Positions 41,982 to 52,682 of a stretch of 64,000 nt of DNA are shown in pieces. The notes beneath the pieces were generated by a model. The model searched no databases and was not told the DNA's origin. It was given only the letters and a program-made list of their open reading frames with translations. The position numbers and the translations under genes are program-made. Positions within the stretch are counted from its first letter, which is position 1, and each line of letters opens with the position of its first letter. Location: NCBI GenBank assembly GCA_946811185.2, contig OX328112.1:3162001-3226000 (forward strand), given 5' to 3'. The DNA comes from Hippopus hippopus. Its lineage: Eukaryota > Mollusca > Bivalvia > Cardiida > Cardiidae.

Positions 41982-42359
41982 CTACTTCATGTTGGATTTT
42001 CTGTTTGGAAATTGCCGTTGCGGAATGTCTGTCTTTCGGAGTTTCAGTTTAAGGCCTATCTCCTTTCGACTCGGAGTTTTAAATAATGTCGGCACAGCGT
42101 CAGGTTTTAACCGCAGCCTAAAATTCCTATGACCAACTTCTTTTCTGAGTTTTGGACTTATTAAGAACTGACTGTCATCGAAGTATTTCAGACACAATTT
42201 CGAATGAACCGATGGCAAAAAATCCGTCGCTACTGTCCGGCCTCGGTTTAAACGTTGAATCCATAGTTTCCTCCTTTCTAATTCCTTCGGAAATTTGAAC
42301 ATACTAATTCTATGAGTTCCCGAATTGACATTGCAGCCATAGGCTGCACAATTTACCTT
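41982..42359 (-). pseudogene. THAP-type zinc-finger remnant
   Basis: THAP domains are C2CH zinc fingers that bind DNA in cellular factors and in P- and Kolobok-type transposases. Read on the minus strand, the frame shows CAAYGCNVNSGTHR (first Cys pair), the FPKELERRKLWIQRL block, KLCLKYFDDSQF, and LKPDAVPTLF, the hallmark closing motif. Two defects are visible. The codon where Met would be expected (before VNCAAYGC) is AAG at 42357-42359. The zinc-binding His after the third Cys is Tyr (C-L-K-Y). The next in-frame ATG (42300-42302) would omit the first Cys pair. Translation would end at 41982 after a basic tail. An upstream leader shared with 38946-39154 suggests transposon ancestry. Confidence 0.75.
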
Positions 42360-42671
42360 TTTTTTGGCTCAATTCTCAGTTAATACTCAGATATCTGCAT
42401 ACAATCATCCGCGTTCCTACTTTATGTCTACTGACGGTATACACAGACTGACTCGACAATGACGTCAAACGTGCACGGGAGATAAGTGAATCAGGGGAAG
42501 TAAGCCATGTACCATTTTTAGGGCCGTATATCAGCATGACATTTCGGCCATGGTTTATGGCATGTTACAGGGTAGTATTTATGAAAAATGGCGGACACAT
42601 GTTTAACTGACATCATTTGCAGCTGATTAAAGGAAAAAAACAGTCTGGTCAAAATATTTTAGGATTTGCAC
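42360..42671 (-). mobile_element. Candidate 5-prime leader of the THAP element
   Basis: On the minus strand the order is TTAA (42672-42675), AGTGCAAATCC, CACTTATCTCCC (42477-42488), TGACGTCA (about 42460), and then the THAP frame. The part between holds ATACTACCCTGTAACATGCC with no known feature. Confidence 0.35.
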
Positions 42672-42687
42672 TTTAAGGAAAAGTTGT

Positions 42688-42870
42688 TACGGGACACCAC
42701 TCCTTCATGCATAGCTTCATCCCGATTTAAATACAATACCTGACCACTGCGTTGGAGAGATATCTCTTTGGCTCAGTGGTTATGGTATTGGTCTTTTTAA
42801 CCTCGAAAAACGAGGAGAATTGTCCTTCATGAGTTCGAATCCCCCCAGATGCGGATTGTATTTTCAGCTA
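42688..42870 (+). mobile_element. tRNA-like SINE, copy 1
   Basis: It contains an A box TGGCTCAGTGGTTATGG (42768) and a B box GAGTTCGAATCCCC (42832), with a small stem CCTCGAAAAACGAGG between them. The 5-prime part GACACCACTCCTTCATGCAT precedes the tRNA-like part. The same module lies inverted at 47882-48045. Confidence 0.65.
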
Positions 42871-42904
42871 TGCATTTGTTCATTTGTTTCTTTGTTAAGG
42901 ACTT

Positions 42905-43560
42905 TGTTCGTAAGAAAGTGCAGTGTACAAGAACCATAACTCTATTCGCACTTTTTTTTTTTGCCCTTTGTAAATTTTAACTTTGGATTTTTGTCCGGGG
43001 CATAACTTCAAAAGTGTAGAAGCTAGTAACTTCAAACTTCACACACAGATAGATCACATAATGGAGAAGTGCAGTGTACAACAACCATAACTTTATCCAA
43101 ACTATTTTTGGGGTTATTGCCCTTTGTAAATTTTAACTTTATATTTTTGTCTGGGGCATAACTTCCAAAGTAAAAAAGCTAGTAATTTCAAACTTCATAT
43201 ACAGAGGCCACATTCAGGAGAAGTGCAATGTAGAAGAACCATAACTCTGTTCCCACTATATTTAGAGTTATTGCCATTTGTAAATTTTAACTTTAGATTT
43301 TTTTTTTGTGACATAACTTCCAAAGTATAAAACCTAGTGACTTCAAACTTCATATACAGATAGACCACCTTAAAGAGAAGTGCAGTGTACAAGAAATATA
43401 ACTCTGTTCCCACTAGTTTTAGAGTTATTTCACTTTGTAAATTTTAAATTTTGTTTTTGGTCTGGAGCATAACAGTTACTTATAAAATGACACCTGTTCT
43501 GTGACAAGGCGCTTTGTGGGGGGTATGCAGCACTTTTGTGACAGTTCTAGTTTCATTCTT
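42905..43560 (+). mobile_element. Tandem-array element, 145-160 bp units
   Basis: AAGTGCARTGTA occurs at 42916, 43077, 43221 and 43378 (spacings 161, 144, 157), each followed by AGAACCATAACTCT-type sequence and TAAATTTTAACTTT. The end carries TGTGACAAGGCGCTTTGTGG, then GTGACAGTTCTAG. It is the same family as 38312-38940 in the opposite orientation. Confidence 0.65.
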
Positions 43561-44172
43561 TCCTATTTATACTAAGCTGTGTTATAGAAAAAGAGGGCCT
43601 AATGACAAACTCAAACACGAAGTTTATAAATGTTTAATCTGATTTTGACAATTTTGTCATTACTATAATAGAAATGTTTGATTTACAGATTGTTCACATT
43701 GACAGGAAGTTTTACTCCACTGTTCCAAAGGAGTTGTTCCCCTTCTTTATTTAATTATTTGAACATTGGCAAATGCAGTTTGGCAGACGGGACCAAACAT
43801 AAGTAGCCTGTTTTACCCCCACCCTCCTCTCCCCTGACTAACCATTTACTGACAGCCTTCACTTTCCTAAACAGAGACCTGTTCGAGAAGCATAATCTGT
43901 CTACGACAGCTCTTGTTAAAAATTTGGGGACACAATTTAGTATGTATTAAAATAGTTTAAATCTAAGAAATTGAAAATAGTTCTCCAGTACCCATATTCG
44001 TTATTGCTATGTTCTCTTTCACTAGCCAAAATATGGATTAAAATGCAAGTAACACAGCTGATTATTTCTCATTGAGACTTTTCTTAATATCCCCCTGAAA
44101 AGACTCGGCCAAGGCGACTGATCTACGATAGACATTCTCTGCACGTCGTACATTATCCCCGATTTGCGGACT
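43561..44172. other. Non-coding stretch
   Basis: Nothing supported. Confidence 0.4.
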
Positions 44173-44173
44173 A

Positions 44174-44244
44174 GCTCCGATGTTATTTTTGTGATTGTTT
44201 CTTGGCTAGATGCGGAGACCCAGTCACAAAAATAACATCGGAGC
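44174..44244. repeat. Perfect 21-bp inverted repeat
   Basis: GCTCCGATGTTATTTTTGTG plus one base (44174-44194) and its exact inverse (44224-44244) are separated by 29 bp. There are no further arms and no known element match. Confidence 0.85.
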
Positions 44245-45290
44245 AAACCTTCAGACTGAAGGTAGTCATACATAAGAGTAGTAGGCCCTAGTTCTGTAGT
44301 TACCTTTTTTTAGTAAATGCATACTTTTTGATTTAACACATTTTACAACCCATAAAGTTGCGGTCACGATCATATTCTTTTAATACTAACTGTCATACAG
44401 GTATTTTTTACTATCTTCCAACAATGTTGATTAAGTGGGAAGAGTACTAGGCATCAGAACATTATCGGACTTTGAGCTCTGATTGTTGGCATGCTTTGGC
44501 TGACCAGAGAAGCTTAGAATAATACGTGGCTTTTCCGCCATGGCGACATAACCATTCTCCGAATGAGATTGCAGAAGAAACTACTTCATGACAGTAAAGT
44601 ACACAATCTATACTTGGTTGATGTTTTCGGTCTGTATCCAATCAAATATACGCACCTTTGGCGCCCATGAAAAACACTAAATTGTAAAAGTTACGCGGCT
44701 GATTCCCCAAATTTTGATATGCGACAGGAATCCCCTTGTACCAAATTTTTCTGCAATATTTTTAATTTTTTAGCGAGAAAATCACAAATACGAGGCCTTG
44801 GCAGAACACTGGCCAATCATGGAATAGAATAATTCCCGGAAGCGGGAAAATAAAAGTGGTCATTTGGATTGTTCCGTGATGAACATTAGTTTACATAACC
44901 GATATATTGCCTATGTATATCTGAAATGCTGCGGTTATAAAGTTGGGAATTTTCCTCAAAGTACTTTCCATTTTAAAATGGGAAAACTGTTTTTGTTTAC
45001 TTTTTACGGTATGTTATTTCATGTTATGGGTACAGCTAAATTTTGTCGGTCAGTCGGTCCTGTATTCTGCTGCTTATTTATTCGACTGCTTTCAATTTTA
45101 CCTGACATGACCGGCAGACCGACGGTATTTCAGGAAGTCTGCTCTAGGGGTTAACATGGCATTCAACTGGATTTTTGGGATTTATTGGAACATCTGCATG
45201 AATGCTACTCATGTGTAAAAACCTTACAGATCATCATGTAACAATACATACATAGGCTGTAGAAAGTTTTGTACAAAACACACAAAACAC
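44245..45290. other. Non-coding stretch
   Basis: No supported gene. The frame at 44864-45154 has no family pattern. Confidence 0.35.
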
Positions 45291-45298
45291 ACATTATT

Positions 45299-45304
45299 TT
45301 TATT
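45299..45304 (-). terminator. Poly(A) signal AATAAA
   Basis: On the minus strand AATAAA lies 26-31 nt after the stop codon at 45330-45332. It is followed by a GT-rich stretch (GTGTGTTTTGTGTGTTTTG), the usual arrangement for cleavage and polyadenylation. Confidence 0.7.
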
Positions 45305-45329
45305 GCCAAGGGAATACCCTGCCATATGA

Positions 45330-45442
45330 TTAACAACACTTGCGACAGTTTCCATTATCACCCTTGGTGTAACTATCACGCTCACCTTTTACTCGAATTG
45401 GTGAGCACCTAACACAGTTGATCTTGCCACACTTGTCAATGT
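45330..45442 (-). CDS. Cysteine-rich C-terminal exon
   Basis: Read on the minus strand, an acceptor (ATTCTGCAG, ending 45443) opens a 113-nt exon whose frame begins with the last two bases of a split codon. It contains CGKINCVRCSPIRVKG, then GDNGNCRKCC and a TAA. Six cysteines in 37 residues, ending CxxCC, suggest a small secreted disulfide-rich protein or the end of a VWC-like domain. I cannot name the family. A poly(A) signal and GT-rich element follow at a proper distance, so acceptor, frame, stop and 3-prime end agree. Upstream exons lie at higher coordinates and were not found. Confidence 0.6.
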
Positions 45443-45688
45443 CTGCAGAATGGATAAAGCAAGAACTAAAACAAGCTATTTCATGTCAGCAAAAGGAAGA
45501 AAAAAGTATTTGAATCAAACGAAATAATTATATGCAAGGCAAGAATCCGAAATTACACTTTCAAAATATCAGTCAAAGTGAATCACCTAACTACGTCATC
45601 TAACGACGGAAATATGGACACAGTCCTACTAGCGCTCTATCTGGCAGATGTACCGTCGAGCTAAAACATCTTTTCAGATGCAGATGCT
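45443..45688 (-). other. Start of upstream intron
   Basis: This is sequence upstream of the cysteine-rich exon, with no further exon recognised before the MITE at 45693. Confidence 0.35.
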
Positions 45689-45692
45689 TTAA

Positions 45693-45914
45693 CTCTTTAT
45701 CACACAATCCCGACCTTTTAACGACCCTGAGAAAGAAGGCTTTGGAAAACATTGTGGGAAAAGGAGAAAATGCTGGTAACCAGCATTTTCTCCTTTTCCC
45801 ACATCGTTTTCTACCCTTTCCAAATCCAATTTCAATTTTTTATACACATTTATTTTGTCGTCTGCAAATGCTTTCAATTTGGGCCAGTCTGAAATTTTGT
45901 TGTTTGGTAAAGAG
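45693..45914 (+). mobile_element. Family A TTAA MITE, complete (222 bp)
   Basis: TTAA lies at 45689-45692 and 45915-45918. The palindrome is intact except ACATCG for ACAATG in the right arm. It would lie in the intron of the cysteine-rich gene. Confidence 0.93.
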
Positions 45915-45918
45915 TTAA

Positions 45919-46499
45919 GTTTGGTCTAGTCCAAATTTATGTCACTTGGTAAAGACTTGCAGAAAACAAGGGACTGTAACTCTTTCTCCTTTACCAGGTT
46001 ATCCCATAGCTAGATGAGTCTGCAGCAGACAACATTAGAAAATATTGAGGAGAAATTTCTCCCTATGATTGATTCCTCCTTTTCACACAATGATTTCTGA
46101 CCTGACCCATCAAAGAACTGTGATACATAAATGGTGTAGCGTATCAAATTTAGAAGAGTCTAAAATTACCGGTAGTCATTTGGTAAAGGGTTTAATGCTA
46201 ACATCAGTATTACATTTATATGCTATGGATTGGTTTATTATGACCAACAAACTTGATTCTTACAAAGATTTTTAAATTGTTGAAAAAATTGAGATAATTT
46301 ACTTCATATAATGTCTTTGTCTTTGACAAACCCTACATTTACTCATTAGGTAGTGCCCCACCCACAAACTTAAAATGTATTTTCTTAAAAAATAAGGCGT
46401 TGACCTATTTGTTTTAAGCCTAATTCTTTTAGTTTAGTATCTGAATATTATTTATAGAAAAAAAAAGAAAAATCTGAATGTTAGAACATTAAAAAAACA
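45919..46499. repeat. Decayed family A fragments
   Basis: TTTGGTCTAGTCCAAATTT and CACTTGGTAAAGAC (45919-45955) and GTCATTTGGTAAAGGGTTTAA (46173-46193) are stray ends. No gene is seen. Confidence 0.45.
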
Positions 46500-46674
46500 A
46501 ACGGCTTTTGAAAACATTGTGGGAAAAGGAGAAAATGCTGGTAACCAGCATTTTCTCCTTTTCCCCACAATGTTTTTTACCCTTCTCAAAACAAATTTCA
46601 ATTTTTGAGCCACATTTGTTGTCTACAATGCTTTCAATTTGGACAAGTCTTCAATTTTGTTGTTTGGTAAAGAG
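46500..46674 (+). mobile_element. Family A MITE, 5-prime truncated
   Basis: It starts abruptly at ACGGCTTTTGAAAACATTG. The palindrome is intact apart from one extra C in the right arm. The right end TGTTTGGTAAAGAG precedes TTAA (46675-46678). Confidence 0.85.
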
Positions 46675-46678
46675 TTAA

Positions 46679-47301
46679 AAGATATTTGTTTTTCTTTTTC
46701 CAAAATAAAGATGTTTTAGCCATAATTTAAGGTTTTCTTTTTTAAAAGATTGATACTTAGTATACTCTAGATTATTTTTTTCATTAAATTTGATGTTTCA
46801 CAAATACAATGACATAAAATTTGCTTATAACTGTTGTCATTTAAAAAAATATACATAGACTTAGTTTTCATAGGTGAAATTTCATCCTGAACTGCCACAA
46901 TACAGGGTGTACTAAAAGAAATGTTCATAAAGTTTTCCAAAAAGCTGGTGACCCCCTTTTGTATCTCCTGTTTTGGTAGATCAGATAATATACTATCACC
47001 AAACCAAGTTTCATGAAATTCTGAATATTTTCAAAAAATGGTGAAACTGAAGCGATTGTCCTTAAGATGTACCAACTAGTTGATGGAAAAATATAAGATT
47101 TCCAGAGGTATTACTTATGTTTACTCCATTAATGTATTTCAGCTAATTAACATGTTGGGACGCCATACAAAACACCAAAAGGACGCTCTTATTTCATGAC
47201 CAATTTCCTGAAATTCTCATCGAAGAGTAAGTACGATACTTTCTTCCAGGTTTTAGTTAATGCCATTTGCAAAGTGATTGCCATTTGAAAGACCCATTCT
47301 C
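46679..47301. other. Non-coding stretch
   Basis: Nothing supported. Confidence 0.4.
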
Positions 47302-47305
47302 TTAA

Positions 47306-47535
47306 CTCTTTATCAAACAATCCACTGTTTTCATGACCCTGAAAAAAGGCCTTTTGAAAACATTGTGGGAAAAAGAGAAAATGCTGGTAACCAGCATTTT
47401 CTCCTTTTCCCACAATTTTTTCTACTCTTCATGAACTCTCCATGAACAAATTTCAATTTTTGAGTCACATTTATTTTGTTGTCTGCAAATGCATTCAATT
47501 TGGTAGGGTCCAATATTTTGTTGTTTGGTAAAGAG
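47306..47535 (+). mobile_element. Family A TTAA MITE, complete (230 bp)
   Basis: TTAA lies at 47302-47305 and 47536-47539. The extra length comes from a small duplication (ATGAACTCTCCATGAAC, 47430-47446). Confidence 0.92.
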
Positions 47536-47539
47536 TTAA

Positions 47540-47881
47540 TGCAGACTATCAATTTTACCACCAATCATGATTCATTTGGACATGAAATAGCGTTCATGAT
47601 TACCATTGAAAGCTTGTATTCAATACTTCACTATATTAAAGTTTTTTTTAAAGTTAGTTGACAAATTTTGTGTTACCTTAAGTTTATAATATTACTGGAA
47701 TTTGTGTAACAATTAGGATTATGTGTCGATACCGCACTAGTAACTTAAATTGTAAAATATCGGTCATCAGTAAATTTCATCAGTCTGTGTTTGAAAAGTT
47801 TTAGAAAAGTTATCACTCTTACAAACATGAAAGTTTGCAACAAATGCATAGCTGAAATACAAACTGCATTTGGCTGGATTC
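47540..47881. other. Non-coding stretch
   Basis: Nothing supported. Confidence 0.4.
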
Positions 47882-48045
47882 AAACCCATGCGGACAAATA
47901 TCCTTGTTTTTCGAGGTTTAAAAGACCAATACCATAACCACTGAATAACCACTGAGCTAAAGAGATATCTCCCTAACGCAGTTGTTAGGTAATTTATTTA
48001 AATCAGGACAAAGTCATGCATGAAGGAGTGGTCTTCTGTAACATC
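47882..48045 (-). mobile_element. tRNA-like SINE, copy 2
   Basis: On the minus strand it carries GAGATATCTCTTTAGCTCAG, TGGTTATGGTATTGGTCTTT and CCTCGAAAAACAAGG, matching 42688-42870. The 5-prime part (CACTCCTTCATGCATGAC) is shared too, so the whole module is the repeated unit. Confidence 0.65.
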
Positions 48046-48071
48046 ACGCATTTAGGAGTTTGTCACTTTAC

Positions 48072-48245
48072 TCTTTACCAAACAACAAAAGTTTAGAGAG
48101 GTCCAAATTGAAAGCATTTGCAGACGACAAAATAAATGTGACTTAAGATTTGAAATTTGTTTTCCCAGTATTTTCTCCTTTACCCACAATGTTTTCAAGT
48201 CTTCTATCTCGGGGTTGTAAAAACCAGGGATTGTTTGGTAAGGGA
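48072..48245 (-). mobile_element. Family A MITE with half a hairpin
   Basis: The left end CTCTTTACCAAACAACAAAA is present. The first palindrome arm is deleted (TTTGTTTTCCCAGTATTTTC), leaving only the right arm. The right end is TTGTTTGGTAAGGG. Confidence 0.8.
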
Positions 48246-48413
48246 TTAAATCACAGACTTTCTGGTATGGTTGGGTGTGGGTTGTCTAGAGGCCTCTGCA
48301 GTAAGTAATATTGCAGTGGAAGGGAGTGTTAATTAAGTGAAGTATGGTTACTTTATTAGTAGTTGTTACTGTTTTCACCAATAAATGGTGGTTCAATAAT
48401 CATTTCACTTTAA

Positions 48414-48628
48414 CACTCTACCAAACAAACCCTGGTTCTCACGACCTTGAAGGAGAAGCCTTTTGAAAACATTGTAGGAAAGGGAGAAAATGCTGGTAAC
48501 CAGCACTTTCTCCTTTTCCCACAAAATTTTCTGTCCGTCCAAAAACAAACTTCAATTTTTGAGTCACATTAATTTTGTTGTCAGCAAATACTCTCAATTT
48601 GGACAAGTCTAAAATTTTTCGTTTGGCT
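48414..48628 (+). mobile_element. Family A MITE, near complete
   Basis: TTAA lies at 48410-48413. The left end is CACTCTACCAAACAAACCC. The palindrome is present with changes on both arms. The right TTAA is lost at TTTTTCGTTTGGCTC. Confidence 0.85.
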
Positions 48629-48948
48629 CTTGACCTAAGAATGCCCAGTTAACCCAAGAAACATTTTCGATCTAGAATTAACACCCGAGTAATTACAGTA
48701 TCATAGTGGTGTTTTCTGTATAAAGTTTCAACAAAGCGGACATTGTAAATCAAAGATTAGACTGCACAATTATACTAATTGAACTAACCCTTTTATTTAA
48801 CAAGTGTATTCTCATTAATCTATCCATGAGTACTATGCTAATAGAATAGCAACACCACAGAAATCATCATTATTATCGATGTAACCTTGTTTTTGCCCAA
48901 AATTTAACCATGAATAAAATGATGAAATACATCTCTCAATGGTAGAAA
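48629..48948. other. Non-coding stretch
   Basis: There is a weak family B trace (AAATCAAAGATTAGACTGC, 48747). The last six bases, TAGAAA, are repeated beyond the hAT-like element. Confidence 0.4.
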
Positions 48949-51307
48949 CAGGGCTTTCAATAAGATTTAAAGTAGAAGGGTAATTTCCAAAAGTAGAAGG
49001 GGGGTCTGGGGGTCCTCCCCCAGAGGGGGCCATGGGGGCAGTGCCCCCTGTCCAGGGGTCCAGGGGGCCTTTGGCCCCCAGCCGAAAATGAAAATTAGGT
49101 GTTTGTAGACATGGAGAACCACATATCCAGGGGGGTATTAGGTGCAATTTCTTGTCCATATCCCCCCACCCCCCCTTTTTCTTTAGAAACATGGAGAAGA
49201 ATATAATGAAGAGGATCAAATAAAACAGAACTTTTTGTCAACAAAGCTTAACTTTACTATTTCATCCCCAAATTTTGTTCATGTGAAAATGAATGGTAAT
49301 CAACAATGGCTCTTAGAGATGAGTCTATAGTATTTTTTATTTGTTTTGTTGATTTATCTGTCAGTTTTGTGCATAAATCATGCATAAAATGAGAAAACAG
49401 TACAGAATTCCAAAAGCATTTTTGGGCATTTTCATCACACAACTTGCAAAATGTACTGATGATTACCAATCATTTTCACATTCACTCTCCGACCAGTCAT
49501 CATAAGAGGGTGGTGTTGACTTGACAGAAAGTTGCACAGCTTTAGCATATAGATGAACTTCATCTCTGACAAGCTCTGCAAATTCCTTAAAAGTAGTGTT
49601 GATCAATCGGTTTGAAATGTCAATCGATTATCCCTTTTTAATCAGAAGAGCAAACCTACTAGCTATCGGTTGTACAATTGGTTTCTCCATTTAACTGAGA
49701 ATGCCTTTTCGCTTTAAATACTGTGACAATATTGTCTACATGATATTAAGTTTATAAAGATGTTGTGTTTTTCACTTTAAAAATCAATGGAAATACATTA
49801 CCATTAAATTTTCTGCTTTATTCAATATCATTCGTTTATCATTCTTTATTCATATCAAGCATTTGCAGACAAACCCCCCCCCATCTATATTTTCATTTCA
49901 TAAAACAACATTTTTTTTTTCACTCATGAACAGAATTTTAGTTTCCACTTATTGTTTTATTCAGAGATTTGTGTAAATAGTTTGAAGTCCCTCTGATCGG
50001 ACGATGCCATGCTGCTCATTGTAGTGTCATGGGTTTTCATGTTTTTTTTGCGATCTATTTTTTCGTGACAATTAATTTTTGGGGAAGTATTACTACATGA
50101 TTTGACATCAGTTAGTCAGTTTGAATAGCAGGTAACTTTTAAATCTGTCACTTTACAGTAGATAAGAGGATTAACACCTTTGTTACTTTGTCATAAATGA
50201 CTCGCCCGCTTCATTATCATGCGCATGTCCTTTGCGTTTTATACTGATTGTGTTTAGCCCATATTTCTGCCAGATGCACACAAGCTAAGTTATATAAAGC
50301 TCTAGACGATAATTTCATGCGTCAGATTGACATTTAGGCAGATATTTTTCAGTGTCAAAGACAGGCCATTTCAAATTTCCAAGTGTCGAAATCTGGGCTC
50401 AGGGATCAAATGGGAAGCTTGTCGAGTTGTCAAGTTTTGTCAAGACATCCATGGACAAAAATTTCTTTCTCATTTTTCTGGCCAATTTTCATGTTTGTTA
50501 TCCACTATGTTGAATCCAAGAGTGTGATTAATATAAGTCACAAAACCAAGCGCAAAAAACCAGAATTCAAGTTTTGGGACCGAGCGAGTTCAGGAATCGA
50601 CTACAAACGATTCTGGGATTTTCAATCGATTATCGGAATCGGAAGCCAAAACCAACTGACTTTGACTATAGTCGATCATCAGCCCACCACTATAAAAGAC
50701 ATGTCTTTTCGGCTCAATCTAACTCTTGTGAGTCTTCTGTGCATTTGTGTTCAGAAGATTCGTAGACATGCTGGTTTGTTTACATCGCCCATTGCCGATT
50801 GTCATAAACAATGTAGCATGATTCCGAGACACTTTGAGCCAAAACCGTACCGCTCCAATTCACATCGGCACGGATGATTCAGACTATTACCTCGGACACC
50901 TCTGTCAGCTTTTCGGACCCCTCAAGTAAATAGAGATCCAAACATTACCCTGACAACGGTGACCCTCCCCAAAAATTGACTAAAGGCCGAAACTACGTAG
51001 ACCTGAAATGACCGGGCCGAAACGAGCGATAAAAAAGACCGATTTACGGCATTATTTTTTAAACAAACTATTCGCGAGACAGATCCAAAGGTGCAGTTAA
51101 TTTCATTATGTTTTTAGTGACAGGGCAATGTTTTATAAGCAAAATAATCAGTAAAAACATTCAGATAACGCCGTTCTAATCCGAGTTTTATATTCTGGAT
51201 TAAAAAAAAACACCATTGGCCATTTTTTGTAGGACAAAAGTAGCCTGGGGGTACGGTCAAAATAGATGGGTAAAATCCCCGGCCCCCGGCTCTTAATGAA
51301 AGCCCTG
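48949..51307. mobile_element. hAT-like element (2359 bp)
   Basis: The inverted ends are CAGGGCTTTCAATAAGA (left) and the inverse of CAGGGCTTTCATTAAGA (right). A CAGGG start is typical of hAT elements. TAGAAA abuts both ends (48943-48948 and 51308-51313), which gives a 6-bp direct repeat rather than the 8 bp typical of hAT. Near each end is a C/G-rich patch (48998-49080 and 51248-51290) with self-complementary pieces such as GGGGGTCCTCCCCC. Only coding remnants remain inside. Confidence 0.7.
49463..49610 (-). pseudogene. C-terminal coding remnant in the hAT-like element
   Basis: On the minus strand a frame of about 48 codons reads NRLINTTFKEFAELVRDEVH, then LYAKAVQLSVKS, and ends YDDWSESECENDW before TAA (49463-49465). 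The acidic, Trp-containing end and biased composition look coding. An in-frame stop lies just upstream. It could be the tail of the transposase or of a captured gene. I do not recognise it. Confidence 0.4.
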
Positions 51308-51309
51308 TA

Positions 51310-52089
51310 GAAATAAAAAATTCTGACATTCTTTAGCATAGGTATTTGACTTTTCCATCAATCTCTCAAACTACAGTTTCTAAGTCTAATTTTCTTGTCA
51401 TACTGACCAGTTTTTACTGACTGTCTGGAACTTGAACAGTTTTTGACAATTTGGTTTAAGCTCAAATTTCTGTGGGGTAGTCGCTTAAAATATATAGTTG
51501 CTTAAAATTGGGGAAAGCACTAGCCCAAATGTGCTTTCAGAAGTAGTAATTTTAACGGCTTTTGCATTTTTCACCTCATTCAGGCTTTGGAACGCCTGGG
51601 ATTAGTATAGAATTGGGCAATATAAGACTTGCTGGGGGGGGGGCCTATGGAACAATTGCGTACTCTAGATTGAACAGTGCATTTATGAAGCCACTATTCA
51701 CAAGCATTGCTACTAATCTATTCCCCGAGATCTTGAATCATACCACAGCAAAATAATGTTGTAGAGAATGATTTTCTCATGTTAATTGGAGAATTTTTTC
51801 ATAAGCATTCCCCCAATAACCCAATACTTCTTTTCAACAAAATGAAATACAGTGAGAGAAAAAGAGGCAATCACTCAAATAGTTATTTTCATGATTTTAC
51901 TTCAGAATGAGCCACAAAAAACTTTCAATATTCATATTCCAGTAACTCACACGCCATCTATCATTTTTAAAGACATTTCTTGTTTCTAATCAGTATGCTT
52001 CTTTCTGTTGTTTGGTAATAAAATGGCTAACAGACAGATGAGCTTATTCTACATCAATAAAATGAGGGATGCTCTTGCAAGAGAGGGTG
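51310..52089. other. Non-coding stretch
   Basis: A GGGGGGGGG run at 51632 and AT-rich sequence. No supported gene. Confidence 0.35.
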
Positions 52090-52311
52090 TAACTCTTTTA
52101 CTTAACAACAAAATTTTAGACATCCAAATTGAAAGCATTTGTAGAAGACAAATTAAATATGACTCAAAAATTACAGTTTGTTTTGGGAAGGGTAGAAAAC
52201 ATTGTAGGGAAAGGAGAAAGTGCTGGTTACCAGTATTTCCTCCTTTTCCTATAATGTTTTCAAAAAGATTCTTTCTCAGGGTTGTTTAAAGTCGGGATCG
52301 TGTGTAAAGGG
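52090..52311 (-). mobile_element. Family A MITE, inverted
   Basis: The left end is CTCTTTTACTTAACAAC, eroded. The hairpin is GTGCTGGTTACCAGTATTTCC. The right end TGTGTAAAGGG precedes TTAA (52312-52315). Confidence 0.82.
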
Positions 52312-52682
52312 TTAATGCATCTCCATGTTTCATGATACCAACCAAGGCATCCATAAGATCCATTTTGTTCATCAAACAAGTGTATCATGAGGCAGAATAA
52401 TCCTTGAACATGCAGAAAGTTTACAAATAGCACAAACTTTTGACCCATTTGCAAATGAAAACCCCTTTTCACTTAGAATGGCACAAAGACTGGTTGTCTT
52501 GAAAGAAGGTGGTTTTTCTCTTAACAATGCACGGCCGCTTATCTCCTGAATCAGGAAAAAGTCCCAGATCAACTGTTACACTCACCTTCGTATTGCCTAA
52601 TTTATGGTCCTCTTAAATGCAACTGGATGTGCCCTGAACACAGTGTGTTATGATTCAGGAATGAATAGAATGTATGGTGTTT

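Noticed and set aside
48833..49219. 128-codon minus-strand frame rich in Gly and Pro
   Set aside because: It crosses the left end of the hAT-like element into unrelated flank. The Gly/Pro run comes from the C/G-rich terminal patch.
50383..50877. 164-codon plus-strand frame inside the hAT-like element
   Set aside because: No hAT transposase motif, no other family pattern, and an overlapping frame (50574-50765) of similar quality. It may be chance.
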